This document shows, piece after piece, positions 33,110 through 44,927 of a stretch of DNA of 64,000 bases. The DNA is from Schistocephalus solidus. Its lineage: Eukaryota > Platyhelminthes > Cestoda > Diphyllobothriidea > Diphyllobothriidae. The stretch spans positions 124,001 through 188,000 of the forward strand of contig WEDG01002015.1 in assembly GCA_017591395.1 (NCBI GenBank). Reading direction: 5' to 3'. Position numbers and translations under genes: made by a program. Numbering within the stretch: position 1 is the first letter of the stretch; every line of letters starts with the position of its first letter. Below the pieces are notes generated by a model that ran no database searches, had not been told where the DNA came from, and was given only the letters and a program-made list of their open reading frames with translations.

Positions 33110-36100
33110 ATGCCTGCTAGTGAATTATCGAGGCAGTTACGGTAACTCAGTCGTTTGTTCCTATATTTTGACTCCAGCAAACCAAAAACTCATCGTGGTC
33201 GTAAATTCCTTCAGCAGAGAGAACCGCGCGTCTATGAAAATGACAAACAAACCTTGTTAATTAGAGGGGCCCACACCAGTCAAATTGTGCATGATTTTCT
33301 CACCGATCTAGTTAGTTCGTCTGCATTCTTTATTGTTCAGCTTCTTTTAAAGAAACCGTTGGTTAATAAGCTCAAGTGGAAAAACTCCGTCTTGCCGTTT
33401 GAGGATGCTTCATTTATAGTGAGTATGCTCAGTCACTCGAGTTATTTTGTAGGAACGCATGTGTGAAAAATTCGATTCCTCGCTATTCGTCTTTGCTGCG
33501 CACTCCAAGAAACGGCCTAACAACATAGTTATTGGTCGCCTGCATGATCATGAGATCCTAGATATGTACGAACTTGGAATCGAGAATTACAAGTCTATGC
33601 GCTCTTCGGTATTTCTCCTAATGCTTGTTGACTTCTTCCCAGGATGTAAAATTTTCCCTTGGCGCCAAACCCCTACTGATATTTTCAGGAGATGCTTTCG
33701 AAGAAACGGAGGAAACTCAGCGCTTTAAATCCCTACTTATTGGTTTGTCGTCTATCTTGTTTGCTAATTTTCAGATCTCTTCCGAGGTCCCAAGGTTTCG
33801 CGGGTCAATTCTTCAGGAATCGAACATGTTATGCACTTCATAATGCCTTCTGAAAATAAGCTTCTTCTTCGAGTTAGTGGAGTCAAATTGCGACCTTCCT
33901 CTAAAGGGTCCGAGACAGACGGGTCCTGCCCCCTCACTGAGACCCTTAGAGCTCCTTGGGGACCGTACGTTCAGGTAGAACTGCAGAATTCTGCTCCCGA
34001 AGTGGACTTTGTCTTGCGGCGACGTTTAATGCCCTCAGAAGTAAGTCTTTTCGGTCTTTCTGAAATCATAACCAGTTAGTTTAAAACTTATAAGACCATC
34101 TCCTTATTTTCTCAAGCATCTTTCCTCTACTCGCTTGAAATTAGTCGAGTCCTTTATTTACTATAATACGCATCCATAAATTTTTCATACTTTTGGATAC
34201 CTACGAGCAGCAAACTGTCCATTCCTTTGAACTAGAGTTATTATTCATGGGATGATTGGGAAACATCCCCATAAAGCATGCATCGTCCCCATACTTTATT
34301 ATTGGCGCCGAGGTTTTTGAAAAATTCCGGTATCAATTACTATTTACTCCGTAATATGATAGAGTGGAAGAGTTACACTCTTTCATCCTGCCTCATAAAA
34401 TGCGGCTTGTACGTCTCTTCAGAACTTAAAAACCACTTCTCAAAGGTAGTGGTGCAGATATATATCCATTTGTTTGAAAGTAGTCATACTCCGAGTCAAT
34501 TTAGCAATCCCCATAAGCCACTTAGGTCCTGTTTACGCTCCACCTTAGGCATTTAAACTTCACACAGCGCATAGCCATGGGCGTTCGATGCGCTTTTAAA
34601 ACCCGTCTTAAATTCCATACCGATTGTGATTTGGCGCTGGACTGGACTGCCTTTCAAATAAACAGTCTTTTTATGTTATCACTGGTAACATCATAGCAAG
34701 CGCTCTTCTATACCGCGTGTCTTGCGTGGACTCTCATCGGTCATGCCGCATAAATGCACCGATCCACTCGCGCCAGCATCTGTGTATCCCTTGCAAAACC
34801 GACCGCCTTACCAAATACGATTCATCTCTTCTATAAACCGCAGTCGCTTACCAACAAACATGTTGAAGCTCTTTCTAAATCTTGATAGATCGGCGCAGCG
34901 TATTGCATTTTTTACGGCAAAAACCCTCAATTTTTGAGGGAAAAAGAATGTTCTTTTTTGGTAAAAAAAAAAACAAGACCATGTTTGACGTCGTTTGACT
35001 GACCGTAGCTTTTCTCACTGTGCGCGAAAACACGTCTTTTCAGCACTACTTGTTTTCGGTAATCGAAAAAACCGCTAAATTATAACTCGTCAGATGGCAG
35101 CTGTGTGGATGGATTTTTGGAGGACCACGTCCTGTAGCCCCTGGATTCGAATTTGAACGTCACTATCCCCCTTCTCCCCAGCACATTATTTCTAGACTTC
35201 AGCATTGTGTCAAGCAATGTGCAAGACCTTCATTAATGGTGGTTAAAATTTGCTGTATCGTAATATCACTGTGACCTGCACCTCTTTCTGTCTAACTGGT
35301 TTTCTAGAGAGACTAATTCTTTGGTGACTGGCATTAGGTTAGGGCTGTACCATTATTCGCTACCTATGGACGCACAGGTAGCTCGCTGTTCGGTTTACAG
35401 GAGTGCCCCTTAATTTCGGCGCTCATGCCGTGCGGGTAAAGGTGCATGTTAGCGCCCGCTGTCTTGATCCAAAACGGACTGCTCGGATGACAATAACTGC
35501 ACCCAAATGGGTTCTGTTGTACTCATTGAAAGTATAGAATCTGCTAACTGACATAGCATAAGCAGGCAAATTAAAAGAACTTGACACCTGTGAACCGTCG
35601 CCTATCAATGCTTATCGGTCAGTCACACACCTTATCGCTATAGCCTTTATGGATTGGATTATGTGCGTTTGATGCCTGGCTGAATCCTATGACCGAACCG
35701 CCCGTGACAAAATTGACCTCATTTGGCTCCCAATGTACGACAAACGAACCATTAAGCCTACGTCCTATGAAGTACGTGACTTCACTGCGTTTGGTGAAGC
35801 TATTTTTCCATTCCCGCGCAATTTTATGGGTAGGGTTGCCGCGCACAGGTTTATTATTTTGGTTTTTTTTTGAAATTTATCTTTTTAATATACATACAGC
35901 GTTTTGTATCCCCAAACACACTCACTATGCGGGACTATGTGCAACACCATCTTCTCATCTTCCTGGTTTTCATAAGAATATTTTTTTACTAGAACAAAAT
36001 GTGCCTTTGTAGCAAGAAGCCATGCGTCAACTTATTCGCTACAAAATCATATACGTTTAGCCATTTTCATCTTTGGGTTGATCATAATGACGATGAATTA

Positions 36101-38126
36101 CAATCGCGAATTCAAAACAATTGTGCTGCTAGGGGACCTTATGGGTGAAACTCAAATGAACTTCAGTGGAGAATGTGATTTGGTTCACCCGAGAATAAAT
36201 CAAAAGTAGAGGCCTAATTAAGGCATGCTTCTAGTGAACGAATTGCTTATGAGTTTAAAATAGACGTTTTTTAGCCTTTCAATAATTATCTGTCGAAGAA
36301 TTTAAGAACCTTTATTTTCCTTCCCACAAACCATACGTGAAATAAATTTTTTGTGCTAATAGAAACAAAAAAGCCAGCTCCAGGAAGTATTTGCTAAGAC
36401 TGACTGTCTCTGACGATGGGTTCGAGGGAGAATCCGAAACATCAGGCTAATAAGGCTCTTGTTCCAGTGATTGTGCCTCTTTAGCGAAAACAGTCCTTGT
36501 CTCGGTCACTACTCGTACAACCCTTTTTCCTGCTCCTCACCATTGTTTAACTTATAATTAAAAAGTGGTAAGTCACTTTCGGACTGTCTGTCGAGTTCGC
36601 AAAAATGAGGAACTAGTCCTGTCGATATATTTTTCGTATTTCACCCAAATAGATGACCCTTACTGTCCACTTAGAACGTCAAACAAACGCTTAAATTATA
36701 GAAACTTGTGGCTATTTGAATGATGTAATACTTGTTCGAAGTTGACAAGTTTCGAGGAGTAAATTTGTTGCATAGTTTTGATGCATGCAGTAATCTGAGG
36801 ACATTATTTATAAATCGTACAATCTCATCAACTTTTCTTTACCTGCTTAGCTCGCAATTTTTCCTGTATTTCTTAACTGATGAGTTGGTCAAATTGTGCA
36901 GAAACCTCTGTCAAGCCATTTTTCATGTTAGTTTATTACGTGTGATATATGAGCTGGAATCATGTTTGTTACCATTTTACCCGCTGAAAAACAAGATGAA
37001 TAAGTGCACAGTTTTTGTTATTTTATTTTGCATGACTTGTTATAGAATCTCGCTGAATGCCTTCCCCTTTACTGGTGAATTGATTCGTCTGTGTTGTCTG
37101 TCGGAGGTTTTCGTACTGTTCCTCTTCAGAAATTAGTATTGGCAACTAGGTAACCCCGTGTGAGCTATCGCTGTTTACTTGGCAAACATGTAATCCATTT
37201 TAATAAACGCTTGCATATTTGCGTCTTTTCGCAATTCAAACTTTGCGATATTGACCATAAAAAAATTTCAGCACCTCTGGTGCTCTGGAAGGCAGTATTA
37301 TGACTGGAGGCGTCGAGGGAAGTTAATGCGCGCTTTTATGGAAGTGATCGTTGAAAACTGTGCCACCGACCTCGAGGAAAGATATTTGTCTAAATTTACA
37401 TGATGAATTAATTGCAAGCAATTTAAAACCCGCCTTATTCACATGAATTTTTGTTGCGTTTCAAATTGCGTTTTAAATTGCACAAACTGATGAAGACAAA
37501 ATTCATACTCTTTTTCTCGCTCTATTGCGGAACTTTCATGGCATTTTGAGGTCCTTCCTAGAAAATGCTTTGGTCTCCCTTACTGATGCTGCCGGCGACG
37601 CTTCCTCCTTTTATAGCTCTATATTGCTTTTGTTACTCTTTTTATTGTTCTTGGCAGTTTCTAATGCCGCTCTACGTTTTTCACACGTCCCTAGTGTCTT
37701 GAAAGTTGCAAGTAGCCACGTGTTTTCTGCAAATGGCCATTATGTCACACGTTTCGCCTATACCTTTTTTTTCTCATCGCCACATCCCTCTCGCTTGTTC
37801 TGCCATAGGAGAAGTGGAAACGAGCCTGCCGGGTACCAGCAGAGCTACGCCCGAAAAAGGAGAAATTCAAAAACCGCAGCATGGACGTGTTTGGCAGCAA
37901 AGTGGCGCAGGTTCACGTGCACCGCGAGCATGGGCTGGAGAACCTGCGGCCCGGTGCTTCGATGCGAACTGCTTTGACTGGCAACGTAAAGCGTGGCTTC
38001 GAGCGCCGCGACGCGGGTGCCGACAAACTGGTTGTCGCGGGGAAGTCTGTCAAGAAACGCAAGCATGGGGAGGCCAGCAACACAAACCCCTCCACCGCGG
38101 GCACCAAGCGGCCCCGCCCATCATGA
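33110..38126 (+). CDS. RPF2: RPF2, ribosome production factor 2 (Brix domain), seven exons
   Basis: RPF2 acts in the nucleolus with RRS1 to load 5S rRNA, uL5 and uL18 onto the pre-60S ribosome. Exons that keep one frame with GT...AG junctions: 33110-33141, 33178-33310, 33341-33418, 33453-33608, 33643-33742, 33775-34040 and 37809-38126, giving 360 residues (human about 306). Diagnostic stretches are KPKTHRGRKFLQQREP near residue 12, FEDASFI near 75, HSKKRPNNIVIGRLHDHEIL near 99, LDMYELGIENYKS, AKPLLIFSGDAFEETEET, KSLLIDLFRGPKVS, GIEHVMHFIMPSENKLLLR, VDFVLRRRLMPSE, ELRPKKEKFKNRSMDVFGSK and a basic tail with KSVKKRKHG. The Brix domain spans about 25-255. Relative to the human protein an extra loop of about 26 residues lies near 205-231. 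The ATG was chosen because the 11-residue first exon then splices in frame to KPKT; this exon is the least certain. Five introns are 30-36 bp and intron 6 is 3768 bp. Confidence 0.93.
34041..37808 (+). other. RPF2 intron 6 (3.77 kb)
   Basis: The donor is GTAAGT after SEE-like codon GAA at 34040; the acceptor is CTGCCATAG before GAG at 37809. It is about 100 times longer than the other five introns. It contains a solo Penelope-type terminal repeat fragment near 36395-36490. No LINE coding sequence is recognised. Frames of 70-150 codons inside (34278-34556, 35689-36012, 36732-37136, 37525-37977) are unrecognised and probably not coding. Confidence 0.8.
36395..36490 (+). repeat. Solo Penelope-type terminal repeat with hammerhead-like core
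   Basis: About 95 bp align with 39630-39715 and 42103-42195, the repeats that flank the Penelope-like element. The core contains GTCT (36406-36409), CTGACGA (36410-36416), the stem GGGTTC/GAATCC (36418-36423 and 36430-36435) around a 6-nt loop, GAAAC (36436-36440) and AGGC (36444-36447). Confidence 0.6.
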
Positions 38127-38131
38127 ATAAA
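38126..38131 (+). terminator. Poly(A) signal AATAAA overlapping the RPF2 stop
   Basis: AATAAA starts at the last base of the TGA stop codon (38124-38126). It is the only canonical signal close to the stop; a distal site could also be used. Confidence 0.5.
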
Positions 38132-38214
38132 TATCTGCCTCATGTACTTCGTTTTGGTTTTCTTTCCCTGTCGGGGGAGATGAGATGGGAAAACACGTGA
38201 GTAATATTTTCGAC

Positions 38215-39590
38215 CTCGGCATTTACCTCCGGCCATTTCTGGCATATTCGCCGTCATCAGTCAGTCATACAGATGTGGACCATCTGGGATTCGCACCCAG
38301 GATCTTTGGTCATTGAGTCGAACGCACTCCTGGGATTGGATATGATGGGCTGGCGATGACTGAATAACCATTAATAGCCATTCTGGTCAACCTCGTCTTT
38401 GTCGGTACTCCATCATCTGCCTAGACCACTAGTTGCTATGTGACTGTCCGTGGGGGCTCTAGATTGCGCCCAATGGAACAAGCATATCCCGTACCTTGAT
38501 CAGTGAGCGCCACTTCATCATCATATATTATTGGTGTGGCTCTTACCGATCTGCTTATCGGACATGATCGTCCCGTTGTGCCTTGGGGCACAATCTAGAG
38601 CCCCCACGGGCAGTCGCATACCGACTAGTAGTATAGGCAGATGAGGTGGTACTGACAAAGACAAAGGAGACCGGACTAGCTATTTGTGGCTTATTAGCTG
38701 TCGTTTGTCGGTCACACCCAATCCCATGCGTGGGTAACCTGAGATTCTAACTGGATACTTTTGCCTATTACGTGGCTGATGAGGACTAATAAGACAGAAA
38801 TGGGCATTCCAGTCTCCCTTGTCTTTGTCGGTACCACCTTATTGGCGTTTTATATGTTTTCCATGGGTAGTCAGGGCATTCCACTTAATCGTATTTTAGC
38901 TGGCCCTATTTGGGGGGATATCGAAATTTTGATGGTTTTTTATTTGCAAGATTACCAACCAGCACTTGTGCTATTATCCTAGGGGATGTTGCCAGCCCTT
39001 ATGTCTTCAGAATTCACACAGCTGTCCATCTCCAAAACGTCCAACCGCTCGCTTTTAATTCAAATGCAATCAGAATAATAGGGTCTGGCGTGGCCTATCA
39101 CCTCGCACACGGGTCGTATGATATTTTCGGCAGGTTGGGTATTCCCCTGCCAATACACTAGAGACAGAGGCGGTATATATGAGACAAAAACTCTATAAGC
39201 CGTATAATATTGCCACCAAAACGGTGGAGACTGGAATAACCGTTTCTGGCTTCGTGGGAGTTGTCAGCCAGCGTATGCTACTAGCTACATGCGGGGCTCG
39301 AGCGTAAGCTCCAAGGCACAACGGGAAGAGTAGGCCGCGTAAAGCGATCGGTGGGTGCCTATCTACCACTGTTAATATACCGGATCACAACTGGTTGGAA
39401 AATGGGCCCATTACTCATTTGTTAGAGCATTGGACTTCTAGCATACAGGAAGAAGTTACCTCGACAACGCTGATGAAATCGCGACTATTAACTACCCGGT
39501 GACGGACCGATAAGCAATCATCGCATCAACTACATCTCCCAGTGAGGACTCACAAATATGGTAGATGTGTGGTCGCCTGGCAACTTCGTC
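38215..39590. repeat. Cluster of tRNA-derived SINE-like repeats
   Basis: Several copies of one module occur in both orientations. Its marks are a GACTGAATAA(C)..AGCCATTCTGGTC-like segment, CTTTGTCGGTAC, CATCTGCCTA and TGGGGGCTCTAGATTG. The forward copy at 38395-38475 and a reverse copy at 38578-38672 form an inverted pair. A further forward partial copy lies at 38760-38850 and others near 39170-39370. Near 38283-38330 the - strand has a tRNA-like T-arm (CTGGGTGCGAATCCCAG), and near 39420-39450 TTAGAGCATTGGACTTCTAG resembles a D-arm plus anticodon arm. The same family occurs at 41.6-42.1 kb. Confidence 0.6.
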
Positions 39591-39716
39591 CTATAAATAC
39601 TGCGCCGCATATGCCCTCTTTTACCTTTTTGTGCGACTGTCTCTGAAGGTGGAGTCGAGTGAGAATACGAAAAGTCAGGCTAATTAAACTCTTGTTTCAA
39701 CGATCATATATCTTTC
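39591..39716 (+). repeat. 5' terminal repeat of the Penelope-like element
   Basis: It shares TCCTAT(A/T)AATACT.CG near 39591-39607 and the hammerhead-like core with the repeat at 42061-42195. Core: GTCT 39639-39642, CTGAAGG (degraded CTGATGA), stem halves 39651-39656 and 39663-39668 with two mismatches, GAAAA then GTC, AGGC 39677-39680. Lying directly upstream of the Penelope ORF, it fits the pseudo-LTR of such elements. Confidence 0.6.
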
Positions 39717-41480
39717 TTTGCGACTTCTTCCAGGCATTTCCCTATTCGCTTCTATTAGCAAACTATTTGCGCGCGACGCACTTCGATCGGCCCAACGATG
39801 GGTAAACTTCACCCTTCGAGAGTTCTCTACGTATGCGCAGATGCGGTTTCTGCACAGGCAACTCGATAATAACGTGCTACTGAAATGTGCTTCATACAAG
39901 CCCCCGGCAAACGTAGGGTTGGCGAGACGAGCAGTATTTAAACATGGCAGAAGAATGATAAGAGTACTCCTTCTGGGTTCCAACGCGAGGCACCCCAAAT
40001 GCCGTGAGAGGATTGACCAGGAAGAGTCCAACTTATATTAGTTCATGTGCGAGAACGGTATAAAAATGCTCCTGTAGAGGGTAACTGAAAGAGTTCGCGA
40101 AAAGAGAGCTATATGTGATGAAGCACTGGCGAAAAAAATTCAGAAAGTTACCTAATCAAGGTCACCCAAAAATGAAAAACTGGTGCACCACATGTCGTTA
40201 AAGGAGCTGGCAAAGGATAAAACGCAGGTTCTAAAGTATGAAGAATAATTCAATATGGATTATGTCAACCCTGTCAACGTGATCGCAGCGGTGGAATCAA
40301 TCCTCAGTCAGATGTAAACGACGGTGGAAACTAAGGGCCTTAACCGCACCAAGTATATTCACTACCCGTGGCTCATAAGCCGCGCGAAGAGCTGTCTAAA
40401 TTCAAAGATGCTGCACTAATGGAACTCAAGGCAAACAAAGACTTCGTTATGATGCCTGTGGACAAGGGTCGTTCTGCTGTTATTTCGAACAGGACAGCCT
40501 ACATTCAAACTCAAAAGGTTTACTGGAGAACCGGCAGTTCGGTATCCCTTGCGCAATTAACCTCATAAAAACGGTGAACCGCAAAGTCAATGCGACTTTG
40601 TGGGCATTGGAAAACTCGGCAGCAATATTTCCGGTTGACAAACGTATAGCAAAACCCCAGAACAGGGCCTTGGACCGATTCTATGGCCTTTCAAGATAAA
40701 CAACGAAAGCGTTCCTCTGCGGTCCATCATATCACTTCCAAAGCACTCCTACCTACGGATTGGCAATGTGGCGGTGTTGGTGTCTCAAATTTCGGACGCA
40801 ACTGGCGACGTTGTGGTATCCTTTGATGCCACGTTCCATTTTACTTCGAATTTCATTGGATTGGGTGTTCGAGAGCATCAAATTACTCCACTGAGACAAA
40901 TATGATGAAACGGAGAATCTCAATCGGACACCCCCATAAATCCTCCAACTCCTGAATTTCTGTCTTTGAACGTACTTCACGTTTTACGGAACAATCTATG
41001 AGCAGGTTAAAGGCACGTCAATGGGTTTGCCGATTTCTGATCCTACAGTGGTTGGAGTCATCGGTCTTCCGACATCGCAGACGAAAATTTTGGGATTGGT
41101 GTTTGGATGTCACCTTCGTCGTCGAACTAGGTCAGGTGTTGGAATTCAAGGAACATCTCAACGCCGGACTCCTGGGCATATTATTCACAATTTTAGGAAG
41201 AGGAACACAACCAGCTGGCCTTTTTCCATGTCCCCGTCTGCCGCAAAGATTGGGGTGACCTAAAAGCCAAAGTATTCTGGAAAGTGACAAACACGACGCG
41301 AGTACTTATTTGCAACAGCAACCACCCAATGAGCACCAAACGCTGTTGTGTCAGGGCGCTATGACAGTGTTTGAAGGCACAGCAGTTAACCGGAAGACAA
41401 GGTTCCTGAATTACAATATTTTCGGCGGGTGTTTAAAGCGAAGTGCTACCCGTGCAACTTCGTCCACCAGTGTCTATGCA
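39717..41480 (+). pseudogene. Penelope-like element reverse transcriptase, decayed
   Basis: Penelope-like elements encode an RT related to telomerase and often a GIY-YIG nuclease. The N-terminal region (39754-40040) reads DALRSAQRWVNFTLREFSTY and KPPANVGLARRAVFKHGRRM. A middle block reads SLKELAKDKTQVLKYEE (40200-40250), VNVIAAVESILSQ and AHKPREELSKFKDAAL, then DFVMMPVDKGRSAVISNRTA near 40440-40500. RT motif A is VVSFDATFHFTS near 40810-40845. Motif B is YGTIYEQVKGTSMGLPISD near 40985-41040. Motif C near 41098-41121 reads CLDVTFVV where YVDDTFVV is expected, so the second catalytic Asp is Val. The end reads LICNSNHPMSTKRCCVRAL near 41310-41360. At least four frameshifts and several stops occur, and about 100 residues are missing between the DKGR block and motif A. 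No GIY-YIG domain was found. Confidence 0.88.
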
Positions 41481-42060
41481 AATTAGGTGGAAGATTAAAT
41501 CCAACACTCCGGTTTTTGGCGAGTTCATCTGTGTGCGAAGAATGTATCTGAAGCCGTCAGCATCTTCTCTCACCCCTTTGAATTTTAGTTGGCCGTCATC
41601 AACCAGCCATACCAATCTTAGTTGATGCATCACCCGAGGCTCGAAGTCCAACGCTCTAATCCCCCGTAATTTCCCAATGCCTATACTACTTATAGCCTCT
41701 GCACGACTGCTGGCGTGGCTCGTGAGTGATTCCCAAGGCTGAACGGGATGAGTGAGTCCCGTAACCGATCGGTGAGCGCCAGTCCACAACTGTGCATAAT
41801 CCCATCTAAACCGGAAAGACTACAAGCCCGTGGCTCAATTGTTACGGCGTTAGACTTGTAATCAACAGATCGCAGGTTCGATCCACGGGTGGGGCATCAC
41901 CTTGAGTCGGGTATAGCCGGCTCATGATGGCTACTTAGCCAGATATCGCCATTCCAGTCCCCCTGGCCATTATCATCAATGTTATACTAATTTTCACACC
42001 ACCTGAAATTATCTGCGATGCACTCGGGAGCTGTCAATTGTGACAAGTCTAGCACGTACC
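41481..42060 (+). repeat. SINE-like sequence inside the 3' side of the Penelope locus
   Basis: It carries a degraded ACCGATCGGTGAGCGCCAGTC word near 41764-41785, shared with 38498-38512 and 39346-39360, a tRNA-Thr-like head at 41826-41890, and a body CATGATGGCTACTTAGCCAG with GCCATTCCAGTC near 41950-41962, which matches the cluster at 38.2-38.9 kb. The 118-codon - strand frame at 41433-41789 lies in it and is not reported as a gene. Confidence 0.55.
41826..41890 (+). tRNA. tRNA-Thr(TGT)-like pseudogene, probable SINE head
   Basis: The order is acceptor GCCCGTG (41826-41832), a D-arm GGCTCAATTGTTACGGC, an anticodon arm TTAGACTTGTAATCAAC with anticodon TGT at 41857-41859, then GCAGGTTCGATC and CACGGG. 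CCCGTG pairs with CACGGG. The 3' half of the T-stem is missing and the anticodon stem is mispaired, so it cannot be a working tRNA gene. Confidence 0.55.
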
Positions 42061-42195
42061 TCCTATTAATACTACGGAACCTAGGCAATCCAATACCTTT
42101 ATCTAATTCTGTCTCTTTTGATGGATTCGAGTAAGAATCCGAAAATCCAGACTGATTAACACTCTTTTTCCAGCGATCGTGGCACTTTCTTCGCG
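42061..42195 (+). repeat. 3' terminal repeat of the Penelope-like element
   Basis: It is homologous to 39591-39716. Core: GTCT 42111-42114, CTTTTGA (degraded CTGATGA), perfect stem GGATTC/GAATCC (42123-42128 and 42135-42140), GAAAA, AGAC 42149-42152. The GTCT/AGAC pair is fully Watson-Crick here, where the other copies have one G-U. The spacing from GTCT to the partner is 42 nt in all three copies. Confidence 0.6.
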
Positions 42196-43465
42196 ACTAC
42201 TATCATTAATTCACTATCAGTGCGCCCGCCATTTTGTGTGACACACGGTGGACGTTTGGATACCAGTTTGGCAAATGATTTCAATTATAGTTGAAGCGCA
42301 TGTTGGTGACCAACAGTCGGTTAGGCTCAACTTATTTCACAGTGCTGTATTGGTGACCGAAAACCAACGCAGTTAATGAGGTGCGTTTCGAGAAATCGTG
42401 TGGCCTACTCCGGTCTTTTCAGGACCATAGAATGATCAGCAGATGGCAGACAGTTAAATTCCATATTGTGCTGATCAGCGTCTAGTGTTGGTGTGTAGAC
42501 GGAAACAAACCTCTAGCCGTAAGTAGGTCAGTTGAGCAGATAATGGCCGTTTGCCTTTTCTGATAAGGTGAACACAAAGACAACCCTCCACATTAGTCGC
42601 ATGGAATGCTGCAGCAGAAGGCTGAAAGTTTATTATCGGGATTTTTATTTCCCAGTAACTTAGTTCTGTCGATTCGATAGGCAATATATGCCTACGTTCT
42701 ATTCCCGAAAACTGTGCACCGGTAGGCGCGTAGTATAAGGATCGAAGATTATTAGCACATTCCAGAATTAGATGATCGTCCCTGATTGAACGCTCCAGTT
42801 TGCATAGCATCCATCTACACCCGTGATTCCGAGCAGCTGACGACGTCACCTCTCGCAGGTAATAATATCTTCGCAGATTAAACGGCTATTGGAGTGCATA
42901 TGGCCCCTCGCCACCTGTTCGGATTGTCTGCTCCTAAATCCTTTAATATGGTGGTTACCTAGAGAAACCCTGACACCAGGTTGTAGTGGGAATCGAACTT
43001 ATTTAACAACGGTTCAAGGTCCCCACGTCACAGTACTGTAATTGTGCTCCTGGTCGCTCACGAGTCGAGCAATTGCATGTTGGTTATACTGAACGAAATA
43101 ACATGGACGCCTTGCCAGTCTACGCTAATGTTCAGCACCCTCGGATGTTGGCAATTCTCAGCATGCACTATACCGATCTTCTATACAAAGTACGCAGCAC
43201 GCCTCGTAAAATGACCAGTGCCGCTTCACGAGATAATAACGCTGTATTCTTACCAGAAGCAGCGCAGGAAAGTGGACGGGTTATCTACTCGCCACGCAAG
43301 CATTGAGCAAGTGAACCACGGCCGAAAACCCTCACCAGCTGGCGCAATAACCACCCACCGACGAAAGCACGAATGGCCAACGGACTAGAGAGAAATACCA
43401 CAATAACCTTTGCCTAGATAGACTTCGGTACATTTTAAATACAAATCCTTAGGGAGTAAAAATAA
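42196..43465. other. Unassigned stretch between Penelope element and beta-tubulin
   Basis: No gene is supported. A - strand frame of 124 codons (42475-42849) and a + strand frame of 77 codons (43073-43306, MHVGYTERNNMDALPVYANV...) are open but unrecognised. Neither has neighbours in a compatible frame with clear splice sites. The segment is not obviously repetitive within this window. Confidence 0.4.
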
Positions 43466-43471
43466 TTTATT
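43466..43471 (-). terminator. Poly(A) signal AATAAA of beta-tubulin
   Basis: AATAAA on the - strand (TTTATT on +), 53 bases past the TAG stop at 43524-43526, a normal distance for a 3' end. Confidence 0.7.
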
Positions 43472-43523
43472 GAAACAGCTCTAGGCTCTTTAGTAAATAG
43501 AAAAATAAAGCATGATTTCAGAT

Positions 43524-44927
<1,404 letters not shown>

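Noticed and set aside
37525..37977. 150-codon frame with a hydrophobic Leu-rich segment as a membrane protein
   Set aside because: It reads across the RPF2 intron 6 acceptor and into exon 7 in another frame; the hydrophobic part is T-rich intron sequence.
37706..38200. 164-codon frame overlapping the end of RPF2
   Set aside because: It is another frame of the GC-rich last exon of RPF2.
41433..41789. 118-codon - strand frame
   Set aside because: It lies in SINE-like repeat sequence related to 38.2-39.4 kb and has no recognisable domain.
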